Shown: positions 48,673 to 56,760, numbered from the stretch's first letter. The stretch is 64,000 nucleotides of DNA from Microvirga splendida (GCF_016427565.1 NZ_JAELXT010000001.1:310001-374000); one strand, 5' to 3'. Program-made: numbers and translations. Notes: generated by a model not told the origin, from the letters alone.

Positions 48673-49776
48673 TCAGGGTCTGCGCGCCCGTGCTCTCTGC
48701 TCGCCCACGTCGACGATGGACACCTCGACGGTCTCAGTCCGGTTGTTGCGCACGATCCTGAGCGAGACGGTGTTTCCCACGCCGGCCCGCTCCAGCCGGT
48801 CGGTGAGGTCCGACAAGTGCCGCACGGGCGCATCCTCGACGCCCACGATCACGTCGCCGATGATCCCGGCCCGCACGTCCACGCCGCGCAGGCCTGCCCG
48901 GTCTGCCGGCGAGCCCGGCACCACGCCGGCCACGATCACGCCGGTCACGCCGAGTTGCGCCGCAAGCGTCTCGTCGCCTGCCAGGATGCCGATGCCGGGT
49001 GTCGGCACACGGCCGGTGCGGATGAGCTCCGGCACCACGCGGTTGACCACGTCGACGGGAATCGCGAAGCCGATGCCGGCATTCGTCCCCGACGGCGAGA
49101 AGATGGCCGTGTTCACCCCGATGAGGCGCCCGGCGGAATCGAGGAGCGGGCCGCCCGAATTGCCGGGATTGATGGCCGCGTCGGTCTGGATCACGTCGGC
49201 AACTTCGCGCCCGCCGCTGGTGGGCAGGCGGCGCTTGAGGGCGCTGATGATGCCGGTGGTGAGCGACTGGTCGAGCCCGAACGGGTTGCCGATGGCAAAG
49301 GCCGCCTGCCCCACCTTCAGGTCGGCCGAGCTCCCCACGGTCACGGGCGCCGGCAGCGCGCCCTGGCGCTGGAGCCTCAGGACGGCAAGATCGTAGTTCG
49401 GCGCGCGCCCGATCACCTCCGCCGGCCGCACCTCCCCGGAGGCAAGGCGCACCACGAAGGATGAGCCGTTCTCCACCACGTGCTGGTTCGTCACCACATG
49501 GCCCGCCGCATCCCACACGAAGCCCGTGCCGGAGCCTGCCGGGTCGCCGCCGGCGGGTCCGCGGCCGCGCAGCGCCACCACCTGCACCACGGAGGGCGCC
49601 ACCGTCTCGAAAAGCCGGATCGTCGTGCGCTCGAACTCCGCCAGGTCGCCGCGCGCCGCGACGGGCCGCGGCTCACGGGCGGAGTACAGATAGGTGTTCA
49701 CGTAGGGCTGAAGAATGAAGATTGCGAGCAGCACCGCGATGGCGATGATCCCTACGCGCGTAACCCGATCCTGCAT
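48673..49776 (-). CDS. Trypsin-like (DegP/HtrA-type) serine protease with PDZ domain
   Basis: 367 aa from ATG 49776, preceded by a good SD (GGAGGT, 3 bases from the ATG); a longer frame exists but the SD fixes this start. One N-terminal membrane anchor (VGIIAIAVLLAIFILQPYV). Catalytic triad H99 (TNQHVVENG), D129 (NYDLAVLRL) and S207 (PGNSGGPLL). A single PDZ domain near residues 265-355 (LAAQLGVTGVIVAGVVPGSPADRAGLRG). Probably periplasmic, membrane-tethered quality control like DegS. It diverges from the CAP gene. Confidence 0.92.
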   Translation of the reverse strand: MQDRVTRVGIIAIAVLLAIFILQPYVNTYLYSAREPRPVAARGDLAEFERTTIRLFETVAPSVVQVVALRGRGPAGGDPAGSGTGFVWDAAGHVVTNQHVVENGSSFVVRLASGEVRPAEVIGRAPNYDLAVLRLQRQGALPAPVTVGSSADLKVGQAAFAIGNPFGLDQSLTTGIISALKRRLPTSGGREVADVIQTDAAINPGNSGGPLLDSAGRLIGVNTAIFSPSGTNAGIGFAIPVDVVNRVVPELIRTGRVPTPGIGILAGDETLAAQLGVTGVIVAGVVPGSPADRAGLRGVDVRAGIIGDVIVGVEDAPVRHLSDLTDRLERAGVGNTVSLRIVRNNRTETVEVSIVDVGEQRARARRP

Positions 49777-49925
49777 GTCACCTCCACCTGCCGCGTCGTC
49801 CCTCATGGGGACGCCCGTGTGAACGCTTCGTTCCCTCGCCGAGGCCAGAGGAAGGCGCGGCATGGCGCTCCGGAACCTTCACGCTGCCCGTCGATTGAGC
49901 CGAGGTTACAGGGAGCGCGATAAGG

Positions 49926-50891
49926 ATGCTTCAGTTTCGTTTTGGGCGTCTTGCCGCCGGAGCCCTGATGGCTGCCCTTGCGCTCGCGGGCGCAGCCCAC
50001 GGCGTCGAAACGGGACCGCTCGACCAGTTGAGGCAGCGGGCGCTGGAACTGGTCAATCGGGAGAGGGCGGATCGCGGCCTGGAGGCCCTCCGGTTACAGG
50101 ACGGTCTCAACGAGGCTGCGCAGAACCATGCCGAGGACATGCTGCGGCGAAACTACTATTCGCACACCTCACCGGAAGGCGAATCGGTTCAGGACCGTTT
50201 TCTGGACGCGGGCGGAAGCCGATGGAAGCTGACGGCGGAGAACATCGCGCGTTGCCAGGGTTGCCCATCGCCGCCGACGGAAGATCGTGTCGAGGAACTG
50301 CACCAGGGCTGGATGGATTCTCCGCCTCATCGGGAGAACATCCTGAGGCAGGGGCTCGCCTCGTTCGGGTTCGGCATCGCGGTTGGCGATGACCGCACGC
50401 TCTATGCCGTCCAGACCTTCGCCGGGCCGGGCACATCGCGAGACCGGCAACCCGAGGAAGCCTCCGCGCTCGACCGGCAGGAGCAGAATGCGCTCCTGGA
50501 AAAGCGGCTCAACAGGGCGCGAACGCGGGAGGACCTGCCGCCGGTGGAAACGCATCCGGCGCTCGTGGAGGCGGCAGCTCAGCTTCTGCCGCAGGCGGAC
50601 CCCGGCTCCTTCACGGCCGGTGAATCGTCCAATCCGATGGATGCGCTTCCGGCCGATGCACGCATGCAGTGGAGCAGCCTTGCGGTCGTCATGGCGACCT
50701 GCGGCGGATGCGGCACCCGGCCGACCGCAGGGGATGTCCGCTCCTTTCTCCAGCAATGGCTCGACAACCCGCAATACCGCGATCGCCTGCTCGACCGGAG
50801 CTTCACGCATGCTGGGTTCATCATCCGGGCGAATGGCGATGGGCTGAAAAGCGCGCTGCTCGTCCTGGGCCGGCAGCGGCAGAGGCCATGA
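49926..50891 (+). CDS. Secreted CAP (SCP/PR1) domain protein with internal duplication
   Basis: 321 aa. Signal peptide (LMAALALAGAAHG). A full CAP domain (34-166) has H68 in NHAEDML, AENIARCQGC, GWMDSPPHRENIL (H135) and VQTFA. A second, degenerate copy follows (about 185-315): LLEKRLNRARTREDLPPVETHPALVEAA aligns with the first start, MATCGGC with ARCQGC, and FLQQWLDNPQYRDRLLDRSFTHAGFII with LHQGWMDSPPHRENILRQGLASFGFGI. The CxxC is kept in both copies but the His and Glu of the CAP cavity are lost in the second. Function unknown; outside eukaryotes CAP proteins often bind lipids or peptidoglycan. Confidence 0.85.
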   Translation: MLQFRFGRLAAGALMAALALAGAAHGVETGPLDQLRQRALELVNRERADRGLEALRLQDGLNEAAQNHAEDMLRRNYYSHTSPEGESVQDRFLDAGGSRWKLTAENIARCQGCPSPPTEDRVEELHQGWMDSPPHRENILRQGLASFGFGIAVGDDRTLYAVQTFAGPGTSRDRQPEEASALDRQEQNALLEKRLNRARTREDLPPVETHPALVEAAAQLLPQADPGSFTAGESSNPMDALPADARMQWSSLAVVMATCGGCGTRPTAGDVRSFLQQWLDNPQYRDRLLDRSFTHAGFIIRANGDGLKSALLVLGRQRQRP

Positions 50892-50965
50892 CCGACGCTC
50901 CGCCGGCCTGAACCAAACTTTCCCGCAAACGTTCGCTCTCACAGTCGATTGCAGGAGAATCCTTG

Positions 50966-51691
50966 ATGTCACGCCGTCTCGTGATCGCCGGCCTCATGGC
51001 CGCCGTCGCCGTTCCCGCTTTTGCCCAGCAGCAGAACCAGGCCATTCCGTTTTCCGTCACGCCGCAGCCCGCCGAACAGCGGGTGAACCCGGATCTCGGG
51101 CAGAACGCGCAGCAGCGCGAGCAGCGCACGCAACAGGGCGGCGCCCCGCAGGACACGCGGACCCCTGCCCGCCAGGGCCAGGCCAACAGCGCGCCGGCCG
51201 CCCTTGGCCAGGAGCAGTCGCAGGCCGACCGGCAGTACATCCAGCAGATGCTGGCGCTCAGCACCGTCTCGCTGCAGCAGTCGAACTTCGCGCTGAGCAA
51301 GGCGCAGAATCCGCGCGTGAAGCAGTTCGCCGAGTTCGAGGTCGGCGAGCAGAACCTGCTCACCGAGATCATGCACTCCTTCGCCGAGCCGAACGCCACC
51401 GCGTCCACCACCCGCGGCGCCCAGGCTGCGGCCTCCACGGCGCCGGTGCTGCCGCAGGACGATGCACAGGCGATGGAGCGCCTCTCGAAGGCGCAAGCGG
51501 GCCCTGCCTTCGACAGGGACTATGTCGCCATGCAGATCCAGGGGCACCAGGAGCTGCTGAAGCTGCAGGAAAGCTATCTGCAGCAGGGCTCCGGCAATCG
51601 CGAGACCACGAACCTGGCCAAGCTGGCGCGCAACCAGATCCAGGAGCATCTCACGATGCTGCAGGACATCCAAAAGGAGCTTGGCCAGTAG
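50966..51691 (+). CDS. DUF4142 secreted protein
   Basis: 241 aa from ATG 50966 (SD GCAGGAG); the TTG at 50963 is not needed. Signal peptide LVIAGLMAAVAVPAFA, then a Gln/Pro/Ala linker. The DUF4142 helical domain spans about 85-240: DRQYIQQMLALSTVSLQQSNFALSKAQNPRVKQFAEFEVGEQ, DYVAMQIQGHQELLKLQESYL and NLAKLARNQIQEHLTMLQDIQKEL, a ferritin-like four-helix plan. Proteins of this family are periplasmic and stress-related in some bacteria; role here unknown. Confidence 0.87.
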   Translation: MSRRLVIAGLMAAVAVPAFAQQQNQAIPFSVTPQPAEQRVNPDLGQNAQQREQRTQQGGAPQDTRTPARQGQANSAPAALGQEQSQADRQYIQQMLALSTVSLQQSNFALSKAQNPRVKQFAEFEVGEQNLLTEIMHSFAEPNATASTTRGAQAAASTAPVLPQDDAQAMERLSKAQAGPAFDRDYVAMQIQGHQELLKLQESYLQQGSGNRETTNLAKLARNQIQEHLTMLQDIQKELGQ

Positions 51692-51811
51692 CATCCGACC
51701 TGCCTTTCTTTTCACGGTCGTGAGACCGGAACACCCGTCCCGAACAGGACGTTGCCTTTTCAAGCTGCAGGCCGGGCGGCCTGCTCGAACCCCCAAGAAG
51801 AGGAACAGCTC

Positions 51812-52426
51812 ATGGCGCGAGACAAGCGCGGACAGCCCACAGAACCGGACGTGGACGAGGTGATGAACCAGCTTGTGCAGGAAGAGACCGGCGACGACTT
51901 CGTCGCAGGACCGACCCAGCGCAACGATATCGGCAACACCAAGCGCGCGGCCGCCAAGGCCACCGGTCAGATGGGTGCCTCGAAGAAGCTCGACCCCGAT
52001 CTCGACATCGACCGCGTGGACGACAACCGGGTCCAGAGCGGTTCACGGGCCGGGATCCACTCCTTCAAGGAGGTGCCGGAGAAGGAAGACGACGAGGCCG
52101 GCTTCCGGATGTCGAACGAGGAGATCGCCGAAGGCGTCAACACCACCGCCAACAAGAGCCCGGCTCCCCGCACCCCGCAGACGGAAGGCTCGATGGGCCC
52201 CACGGGGATGAGCGGCGGCGCGGCCTCCCGGGCCCGGGTGCCGGCCCCCGGCAACGCTGTGGACGTGCCCAAGGGCACCCTGGTGCGCGGCCATCCCACG
52301 GCCAGCCAGTCCGGCGGCAAGTCGACCTCCTCCACGGGCGACGAGAAGCCGCCGAAGCGCTCCGGCCGCGCCGGCGGCCCGCAGGGCCAGCGGCCCCTCT
52401 CCAAGGGCGGCAGCGAGGAACGGTAG
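51812..52426 (+). CDS. Hydrophilic low-complexity hypothetical protein
   Basis: 204 aa from ATG 51812. No signal or membrane segment; Gly/Ser/Pro/Lys/Asp-rich and probably disordered. Local motifs: QRNDIGNTKRAAAKATG, DLDIDRVDDNRVQSGSRAG, FRMSNEEIAEGVNTTANKS, RSGRAGGPQGQRPLSKGG. 120 bp after DUF4142. The gene ends just before repeat copy B4. Function unknown, and it resembles no family I can name. Confidence 0.65.
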   Translation: MARDKRGQPTEPDVDEVMNQLVQEETGDDFVAGPTQRNDIGNTKRAAAKATGQMGASKKLDPDLDIDRVDDNRVQSGSRAGIHSFKEVPEKEDDEAGFRMSNEEIAEGVNTTANKSPAPRTPQTEGSMGPTGMSGGAASRARVPAPGNAVDVPKGTLVRGHPTASQSGGKSTSSTGDEKPPKRSGRAGGPQGQRPLSKGGSEER

Positions 52427-52434
52427 CTTCAACA

Positions 52435-52534
52435 GTGTCATTCCCGGCCGGAGCATAGCGGAGGGGAAGGGAATCCATGGCGCAGTGCGTGTGAGTGGAT
52501 CCCCTTCCCGGCCTGCGGCCGCCGGGGATGACAC
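52435..52534. repeat. Dispersed palindromic repeat family B, copy 4
   Basis: GTGTCATTCCCGGCCGGAGC at the left, CCGCCGGGGATGACAC at the right, inner arms GGGAAGGGAATCCATGG and GTGGATCCCCTTCCC. Compare 21852, 41923 and 48015. It starts 9 bases after the preceding stop codon. Confidence 0.9.
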
Positions 52535-52680
52535 GCCCCTCCCCCAAACACCCTGCGTCCGGGATGACGCTGCTGCATAGCTGTCTCTACGGAAGATGGA
52601 GTGACAGCCCCGTACCTCCCGCTTTATGGATTGTTCAGCCGAACCGGCACTGACGACATAAATCGGTAGAGGAAACGCTC

Positions 52681-53772
52681 ATGGACAGAAGAAAAGTTCT
52701 CAAAGGGGCCGGCCTTGCGGCCGCCGCAGGCGTGGTCGCCTCCCCGGCCATCGCGCAGGCCCAGCCGGAAGTCCGCTGGCGCATGGCTTCGGCTTACCCT
52801 AAGAGCCTCGATACCCTCTATGGCGCGGGCGAGATGATCTCCAAGCGCGTGGCCGCCGCCACCGACAACAAGTTCCAGATCCAGCCCTTCGCCGCGGGCG
52901 AGATCGTCGGCGCGCTCCAGACCCTCGACGCCACCCAGAACGGCACGGTCGAGAGCGCCTACACCCTGTCGAGCTTCTTCATCGGCAAGGACCCGACGTT
53001 CATGTTCGACACCTCCGTGCCGTGGGGCATGAACGTGCGCCAGCACAATGCCTGGATGTATTACGGCGGCGGCCTCGAGCTCATGCGCGAGTTCATGAAG
53101 GACTACAACGTGCATCCGATCCCGGCCGGGCAGACCGGTGCGCAGATGGGCGGCTGGTTCCGCAAGGAGATTAACTCCATCGCGGATCTGAGCGGCCTCA
53201 AGATGCGCATCGCCGGCATGGGCGGCCAGATCATGCAGAAGCTCGGCGTGGTGCCGCAGGTGCTCGCCGCAGGCGACATCTACCCGGCGCTCGAGCGCGG
53301 CACCCTCGATGCGGTGGAGTTCTCCGGCCCGCATGACGACGAGAAGCTCGGCTTCGTGAAGGTCGCCAAATACTACTACTATCCCGGTTTCTGGGAAGGC
53401 GGCGCGCAGCCCTCGCTCTACGTGAACCTGGACAAGTGGAACGAGCTGCCGGCGCACTACAAGGCCGTGCTCGAGGCGGCCTGCGCGGAGGCCAACGCCA
53501 TGTGCGTGGCCAAGTACGACGCGCAGAACGCCGAAGCGATCCGCCGCCTCGTCGGCCAGGGCGTGCAGCTGCGCCCCTTCCCGCGCGACGTGATGGAGCA
53601 GAGCTACAAGGAGGCTTACAAGCTCTACGGCGAACTCGCGGCCGCGAATCCCAAGTTCAAGAAGGTGTACGATTCCTGGAGCGCCTTCCGCGACAAGGAG
53701 CTGACCTGGTTCCGCATCGCGGAGCTGCCCTTCGACTACTTCGTCAACCAGCAGCAGGGCCAGCCCCGCTGA
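52681..53772 (+). CDS. TRAP transporter solute-binding protein (DctP family), orphan
   Basis: 363 aa. Tat-like signal (MDRRKVLKGAGLAAAAGVVASPAIA). The binding-protein fold shows VRWRMASAYPKSLDTLYGAGEMISKRV, GGWFRKEINSIADLSGLKMRIAG with the conserved Arg, VLAAGDIYPALERGTLDAVEFSGP and WNELPAHYKAVLEAAC. TRAP systems take up carboxylates or similar organic anions with a Na+ gradient. No DctQ or DctM membrane subunit lies in the neighbourhood, so its partner is elsewhere. Ligand unknown. Confidence 0.9.
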   Translation: MDRRKVLKGAGLAAAAGVVASPAIAQAQPEVRWRMASAYPKSLDTLYGAGEMISKRVAAATDNKFQIQPFAAGEIVGALQTLDATQNGTVESAYTLSSFFIGKDPTFMFDTSVPWGMNVRQHNAWMYYGGGLELMREFMKDYNVHPIPAGQTGAQMGGWFRKEINSIADLSGLKMRIAGMGGQIMQKLGVVPQVLAAGDIYPALERGTLDAVEFSGPHDDEKLGFVKVAKYYYYPGFWEGGAQPSLYVNLDKWNELPAHYKAVLEAACAEANAMCVAKYDAQNAEAIRRLVGQGVQLRPFPRDVMEQSYKEAYKLYGELAAANPKFKKVYDSWSAFRDKELTWFRIAELPFDYFVNQQQGQPR

Positions 53773-53793
53773 TCTTCTTCTTGATCTCAGGAG

Positions 53794-53814
53794 CGGCGCC
53801 GAAAGGCGCCGTTT
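53794..53814 (+). terminator. Terminator of the TRAP binding-protein gene
   Basis: Perfect stem CGGCGCC / GGCGCCG with a GAAA tetraloop, then TTT. 22 bases after the stop. The T-run is short. Confidence 0.65.
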
Positions 53815-53900
53815 CCAATTGAGGTTCAAGGCGGATCGAGGCTTGGCCTGATGCGTTGTCTTCCTGACAAGCAACAGCAATCCGGCGATGGAGAACCGTC

Positions 53901-54065
53901 ATGACGGACAAGAACCGCAATCAGGACAGCACGCAGGACAAGAATAACGCTAAGGACAACAAGCAGACCGAGACTGACAAGACGCACCAGGAAGAGCTGC
54001 TCGACGAGGCCGTGGAGGAAACCTTCCCGGCCAGCGATCCGGTCGCCGTGAAGATCACGAAGTAA
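53901..54065 (+). CDS. Small hydrophilic protein with EETFPASDPV motif
   Basis: 54 aa, ATG 53901 to TAA 54063-54065. SD GGAGAACC upstream. Asn/Asp/Lys/Thr/Gln-rich (KNRNQDSTQDKNNAKDNKQ), ending LLDEAVEETFPASDPVAVKITK. The EExFPASDPV tail recurs, to my memory, in short alphaproteobacterial proteins of unknown function. Probably disordered and highly soluble, like a hydrophilin. It lies just upstream of repeat copy C1. Confidence 0.7.
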   Translation: MTDKNRNQDSTQDKNNAKDNKQTETDKTHQEELLDEAVEETFPASDPVAVKITK

Positions 54066-54096
54066 GTCGATCCTGAAGGCTGTTTTCAACCTCTGA

Positions 54097-54197
54097 CCTC
54101 ATCCTGAGGAGCGAGCTTGCTCGCGTCTCGAAGGATCGTCCAGTGCTCTCTGGAGCCTCCTTCGAGACGCAGACTGCGTCTGCTCCTCAGGATGAGG
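54097..54197 (+). repeat. Dispersed palindromic repeat family C, copy 1
   Basis: About 100 bp bounded by CCTCATCCTGAGGAGC and GCTCCTCAGGATGAGG, with inner arms GCGTCTCGAAGGAT and CCTTCGAGACGCAG and a centre CCAGTGCTCTCTGGAG. The copy at 62793-62901 has the centre inverted (CTCCAGAGAGCACTGG), so it is inserted in the opposite orientation. Confidence 0.9.
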
Positions 54198-54231
54198 TTG
54201 AGGGTGTGAGGTCTGGCTGTTTGTGTTCGTG

Positions 54232-55098
54232 TCAGCTCCTGCTTGCCACCGCGACGCCCAACGCCGCGAGCGCCATGCCGGCGAGCTGGATCAGGGTCAG
54301 GGTCTCGCCGAAGAGCGCGAAGGCCATGAGCGCCGCGACCGGCGGCACGAGATAGAGCAGGGTCGCGACGCCCACGACCGCTCCCTGGCGGATCAGGAAC
54401 AGCAGCAGCCCGATGGCCCCGATGGAGAGGCCGAACACCGCCCAGGCGAGCGCGCCGAGGAGCGGAAGCGTGAAGTCCATATGCCCCTCCTCCAGCAGCA
54501 GCATCAGCGGCAGGGTGACGATGGCCGCGCCGATATACTGGATGGTCGCATTGACCCGCAGGTCGAGATTGCTGCCGGTGCGCTTCTGCCAGATGGTCCC
54601 GAAGGTGATGGAGAGCATGCCGAGCACGCAGACGAAGAGCGCCAGCGGCGGCACGCCGCCATCGCCCAGCTTCGGCGCCACCACCAGGGCGGCGCCCATG
54701 AAGCCGATGCCGATCCCGGCCCAGCGGCCAGGGGAGACGCGCTCCCCCAGCAGGGGCCCGGCGAGAAGGCCTGTCGCCAGCGGCTGCAGGCCGGCCACCA
54801 GGGCGGAGATCCCGGCCGGCAGCCCGTGCTTGACCGCCCAGAACACGCCCCCGAGATAGAACCCGTGCAGGAGAACCCCGGCGATCAGGCTGTTGCGCCA
54901 GTCGCTCCAGCGGCGCGGCCAGGAGACCCGCGCCGCCGCGACGATGGCGGCCAGCACGAGGGTGGCGAGTATGTAGCGCACGAACAGGAACGTCAGCGGC
55001 TCGGCATGGGGCGCCACGAGCCGTGCCACGATGAAGCCGGTGGCCCAGATGAGCACGAACAGCGGCGGCGCGATGCGGGCGAAGAGGGAGGGGCTCAT
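54232..55098 (-). CDS. EamA-domain DMT transporter
   Basis: 288 aa with about ten membrane helices in two EamA repeats. Blocks include FVLIWATGFIVARLVAPHAEPLTFLFVRYILA at the start, GLPAGISALVAGLQPLATGLLAGPLLGE in the first repeat and GVATLLYLVPPVAALMAFALFGE in the second, each with the conserved Pro of helix four. Likely metabolite exporter. Start ATG 55098. The third such exporter in the window, not close to the others in sequence by eye. Confidence 0.88.
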   Translation of the reverse strand: MSPSLFARIAPPLFVLIWATGFIVARLVAPHAEPLTFLFVRYILATLVLAAIVAAARVSWPRRWSDWRNSLIAGVLLHGFYLGGVFWAVKHGLPAGISALVAGLQPLATGLLAGPLLGERVSPGRWAGIGIGFMGAALVVAPKLGDGGVPPLALFVCVLGMLSITFGTIWQKRTGSNLDLRVNATIQYIGAAIVTLPLMLLLEEGHMDFTLPLLGALAWAVFGLSIGAIGLLLFLIRQGAVVGVATLLYLVPPVAALMAFALFGETLTLIQLAGMALAALGVAVASRS

Positions 55099-55240
55099 GG
55101 CGGGACAGGATCGGAACCGGAAGGAGTGGCCTTGTAGGCTCCCGCCCCGGCCTTTGTCGATCCATGGAGCCTCATCCCTATGTCGACACGATAACCACGC
55201 TCATTGTCTTTCGAGCGCTGGACGAGAATGGCGCAGGTGT

Positions 55241-55350
55241 CCCCTCCCTCCTTGTGGGGGAGGGCCAGGGAGGGGGGTGCAGCGCAGGACTGACACCAGG
55301 TCGGCGCTCACACCCCCCTCTCCAACTCTCCCCCACAAGGGGGGAGAGGG
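55241..55350. repeat. Dispersed palindromic repeat family D, copy 2
   Basis: Begins CCCCTCCCTCCTTGTGGGGG and ends CCCCCACAAGGGGGGAGAGGG. It shows the family D plan of long C- and G-rich arms around a middle segment. It ends 3 bases before the GTG at 55354 and supplies a GGGGAGAGGG that could act as the ribosome-binding site of the next gene. Confidence 0.8.
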
Positions 55351-55353
55351 CTG

Positions 55354-56325
55354 GTGGCGTTCCTCTTGTTCAGCCCTTGTTTCCTTGCCCTTAACCCCTG
55401 CCGCACCATCTCCAGGCTCTTGGAGACCCTGCTTTTGAACCGCCTTCGCCTCTGGCTCGAACTCCTCGCCATCGCGTCCACCCGCTTCGTGCTGCACGAT
55501 GCCTGGGCGATTGCGAGCCATATCGCGCTCTCGGTGCTGACCTCGATGTTCCCGTTCCTCATCCTGGTCACGGCGCTGGCGAGCCTGTTCGGCACCGGGA
55601 CCCTGGCCGACGAGGTGGCGGACATCATCCTGGAGGCATGGCCGCGCGGGATCGCAGGTCCCATCGCGGGCGAGGTGCACACCATTCTCTCCGTCAAGCG
55701 CAGCGACGTGGTGACCCTCGGCCTCGTGCTCGCCCTCTATTTCGCCTCGAGCGGCGTAGAGAGCCTCAGGGTCGGGCTCAACCGCGCCTACGGGGTGCGC
55801 GAGACCCGCGCCTGGTGGCTGACGCGCCTCGAATCCATCGCCTTCGTGATCGCCGGAGCCCTGATGCTGCTGGCGCTTGCCCTGCTCGTGGTGCTCGGCC
55901 CCTTCCTCTGGCGGTTCATGCTCGTCTGGGTGCCGGCGCTGCAGCCCTTCGAGGGGCTCATCGCCTTCCTGCGCATCGGCGTGGCGACGGTGGTCATCGT
56001 GGCGGGCCTGCTGCTGGCCTACAAGCTCATCCCGTCGGGACGGCGCGGCTTCCGCGCGGTGCTGCCCGGCGTGGGCGTGACGCTCGCCCTCTGGCTTCTC
56101 GGCGGCTTCGCGTTCAGCTGGTATCTCGAGTTCTATCCGGGGGCCTACGCCTCCACCTATGGGGGGCTTGCCACCGCCATGGTGGCCCTGATCTTCCTCT
56201 ATACGCTCAGCGCCATCTTCCTGTTCGGCGGGGAGCTGAACGGCACGATCATCCTCGCCAAGCGCCGCCGCCTCGGCAAGGAGCCGAAGCCGCAGCACAT
56301 GAACGACCTGATCGCGCTGCCCTGA
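55354..56325 (+). CDS. YihY/virulence factor BrkB family membrane protein
   Basis: 323 aa from GTG 55354, with a G-rich SD at the end of repeat copy D2; an internal start nearer the first helix is possible. Six hydrophobic segments: IASHIALSVLTSMFPFLILVTALASLFG, VVTLGLVLALYFASSGVESLRVGLNRAYG (the family core), IAFVIAGALMLLALALLVVLGPFL, VATVVIVAGLLLAYKLIPSG, VGVTLALWLLGGFAFSWYL and GGLATAMVALIFLYTLSAIFLFGGELN. An old RNase BN label for this family is wrong. Function unknown. Confidence 0.88.
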   Translation: MAFLLFSPCFLALNPCRTISRLLETLLLNRLRLWLELLAIASTRFVLHDAWAIASHIALSVLTSMFPFLILVTALASLFGTGTLADEVADIILEAWPRGIAGPIAGEVHTILSVKRSDVVTLGLVLALYFASSGVESLRVGLNRAYGVRETRAWWLTRLESIAFVIAGALMLLALALLVVLGPFLWRFMLVWVPALQPFEGLIAFLRIGVATVVIVAGLLLAYKLIPSGRRGFRAVLPGVGVTLALWLLGGFAFSWYLEFYPGAYASTYGGLATAMVALIFLYTLSAIFLFGGELNGTIILAKRRRLGKEPKPQHMNDLIALP

Positions 56326-56346
56326 CGGGGGCGCCGGTCGCAGCGC

Positions 56347-56466
56347 TCACGGGGTCAGGATCACCATCAGCACGAGCCCGAACAGGCCGATGGCGGCAAT
56401 GCCGATGAGGCTGAGTCAGGGATATCTGCTGTCGCGGTCAGGATCCAAGAGCCGGTCTCCCGTCAC
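56347..56466 (-). pseudogene. Tiny membrane-protein gene interrupted by in-frame TGA
   Basis: Reading frame GTG 56466 to TGA 56347 of 39 codons: VTGDRLLDPDRDSRYP, then TGA at codon 17 (56416-56418), then LSLIGIAAIGLFGLVLMVILTP. The second half is a typical single transmembrane helix. A Trp (TGG) at codon 17 would be read straight through, so one base change would restore it. The GTG start overlaps the stop of the upstream gene (GTGA), which suggests the two were translated together. Could be a real pseudogene, a sequencing error or two separate fragments. Confidence 0.5.
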
Positions 56467-56606
56467 GCGCCGAGGGTGACGATCCAGAGGCAGAGGCCGA
56501 GACCGACCATCACGGCCAGCCAATTCAGCGAACGATCGAAGACCAGGTTCCAGGAGGCCGGAACGGTCTGGGCGAGCTTCTTCTGCGGGGGGAGATCGAC
56601 GGGCAT
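56463..56606 (-). CDS. 47-aa single-pass membrane protein
   Basis: ATG 56606 to TGA 56463. Sequence begins MPVDLPPQKKLAQTVPAS, continues through WNLVFDRSLNWL, and ends in one hydrophobic helix (LAVMVGLGLCLWIVTLGA). The stop overlaps the GTG start of a second tiny membrane frame. It is not part of any other gene, and the codon use looks natural. I recognise no family. It may have a role in membranes or as a complex subunit, which cannot be judged from sequence. Confidence 0.6.
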   Translation of the reverse strand: MPVDLPPQKKLAQTVPASWNLVFDRSLNWLAVMVGLGLCLWIVTLGA

Positions 56607-56760
56607 GGTTCATGCTCCAAAGCCTGGACAGCTTCGAGACGCACCATGCGCCCAAAAGGGCAGCGGCCGACTAAGGAATCGCTGATGGATGAACCCTACA
56701 CGGCCAATGCGTCATTTGTAAGTATGGTCTCAACCCATGACCTCAGCGACGGCATCACGG

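Noticed and set aside
55354-56325. Assigning the YihY/BrkB protein as ribonuclease BN.
   Set aside because: That name came from an old misannotation; it is a six-helix membrane protein with no nuclease motif.
56416-56418. In-frame TGA read as selenocysteine or as Trp by code change.
   Set aside because: No SECIS-like hairpin is evident after it and all other genes in the window end with normal TGA stops, so code change is excluded. A nonsense mutation or sequence error is simpler.
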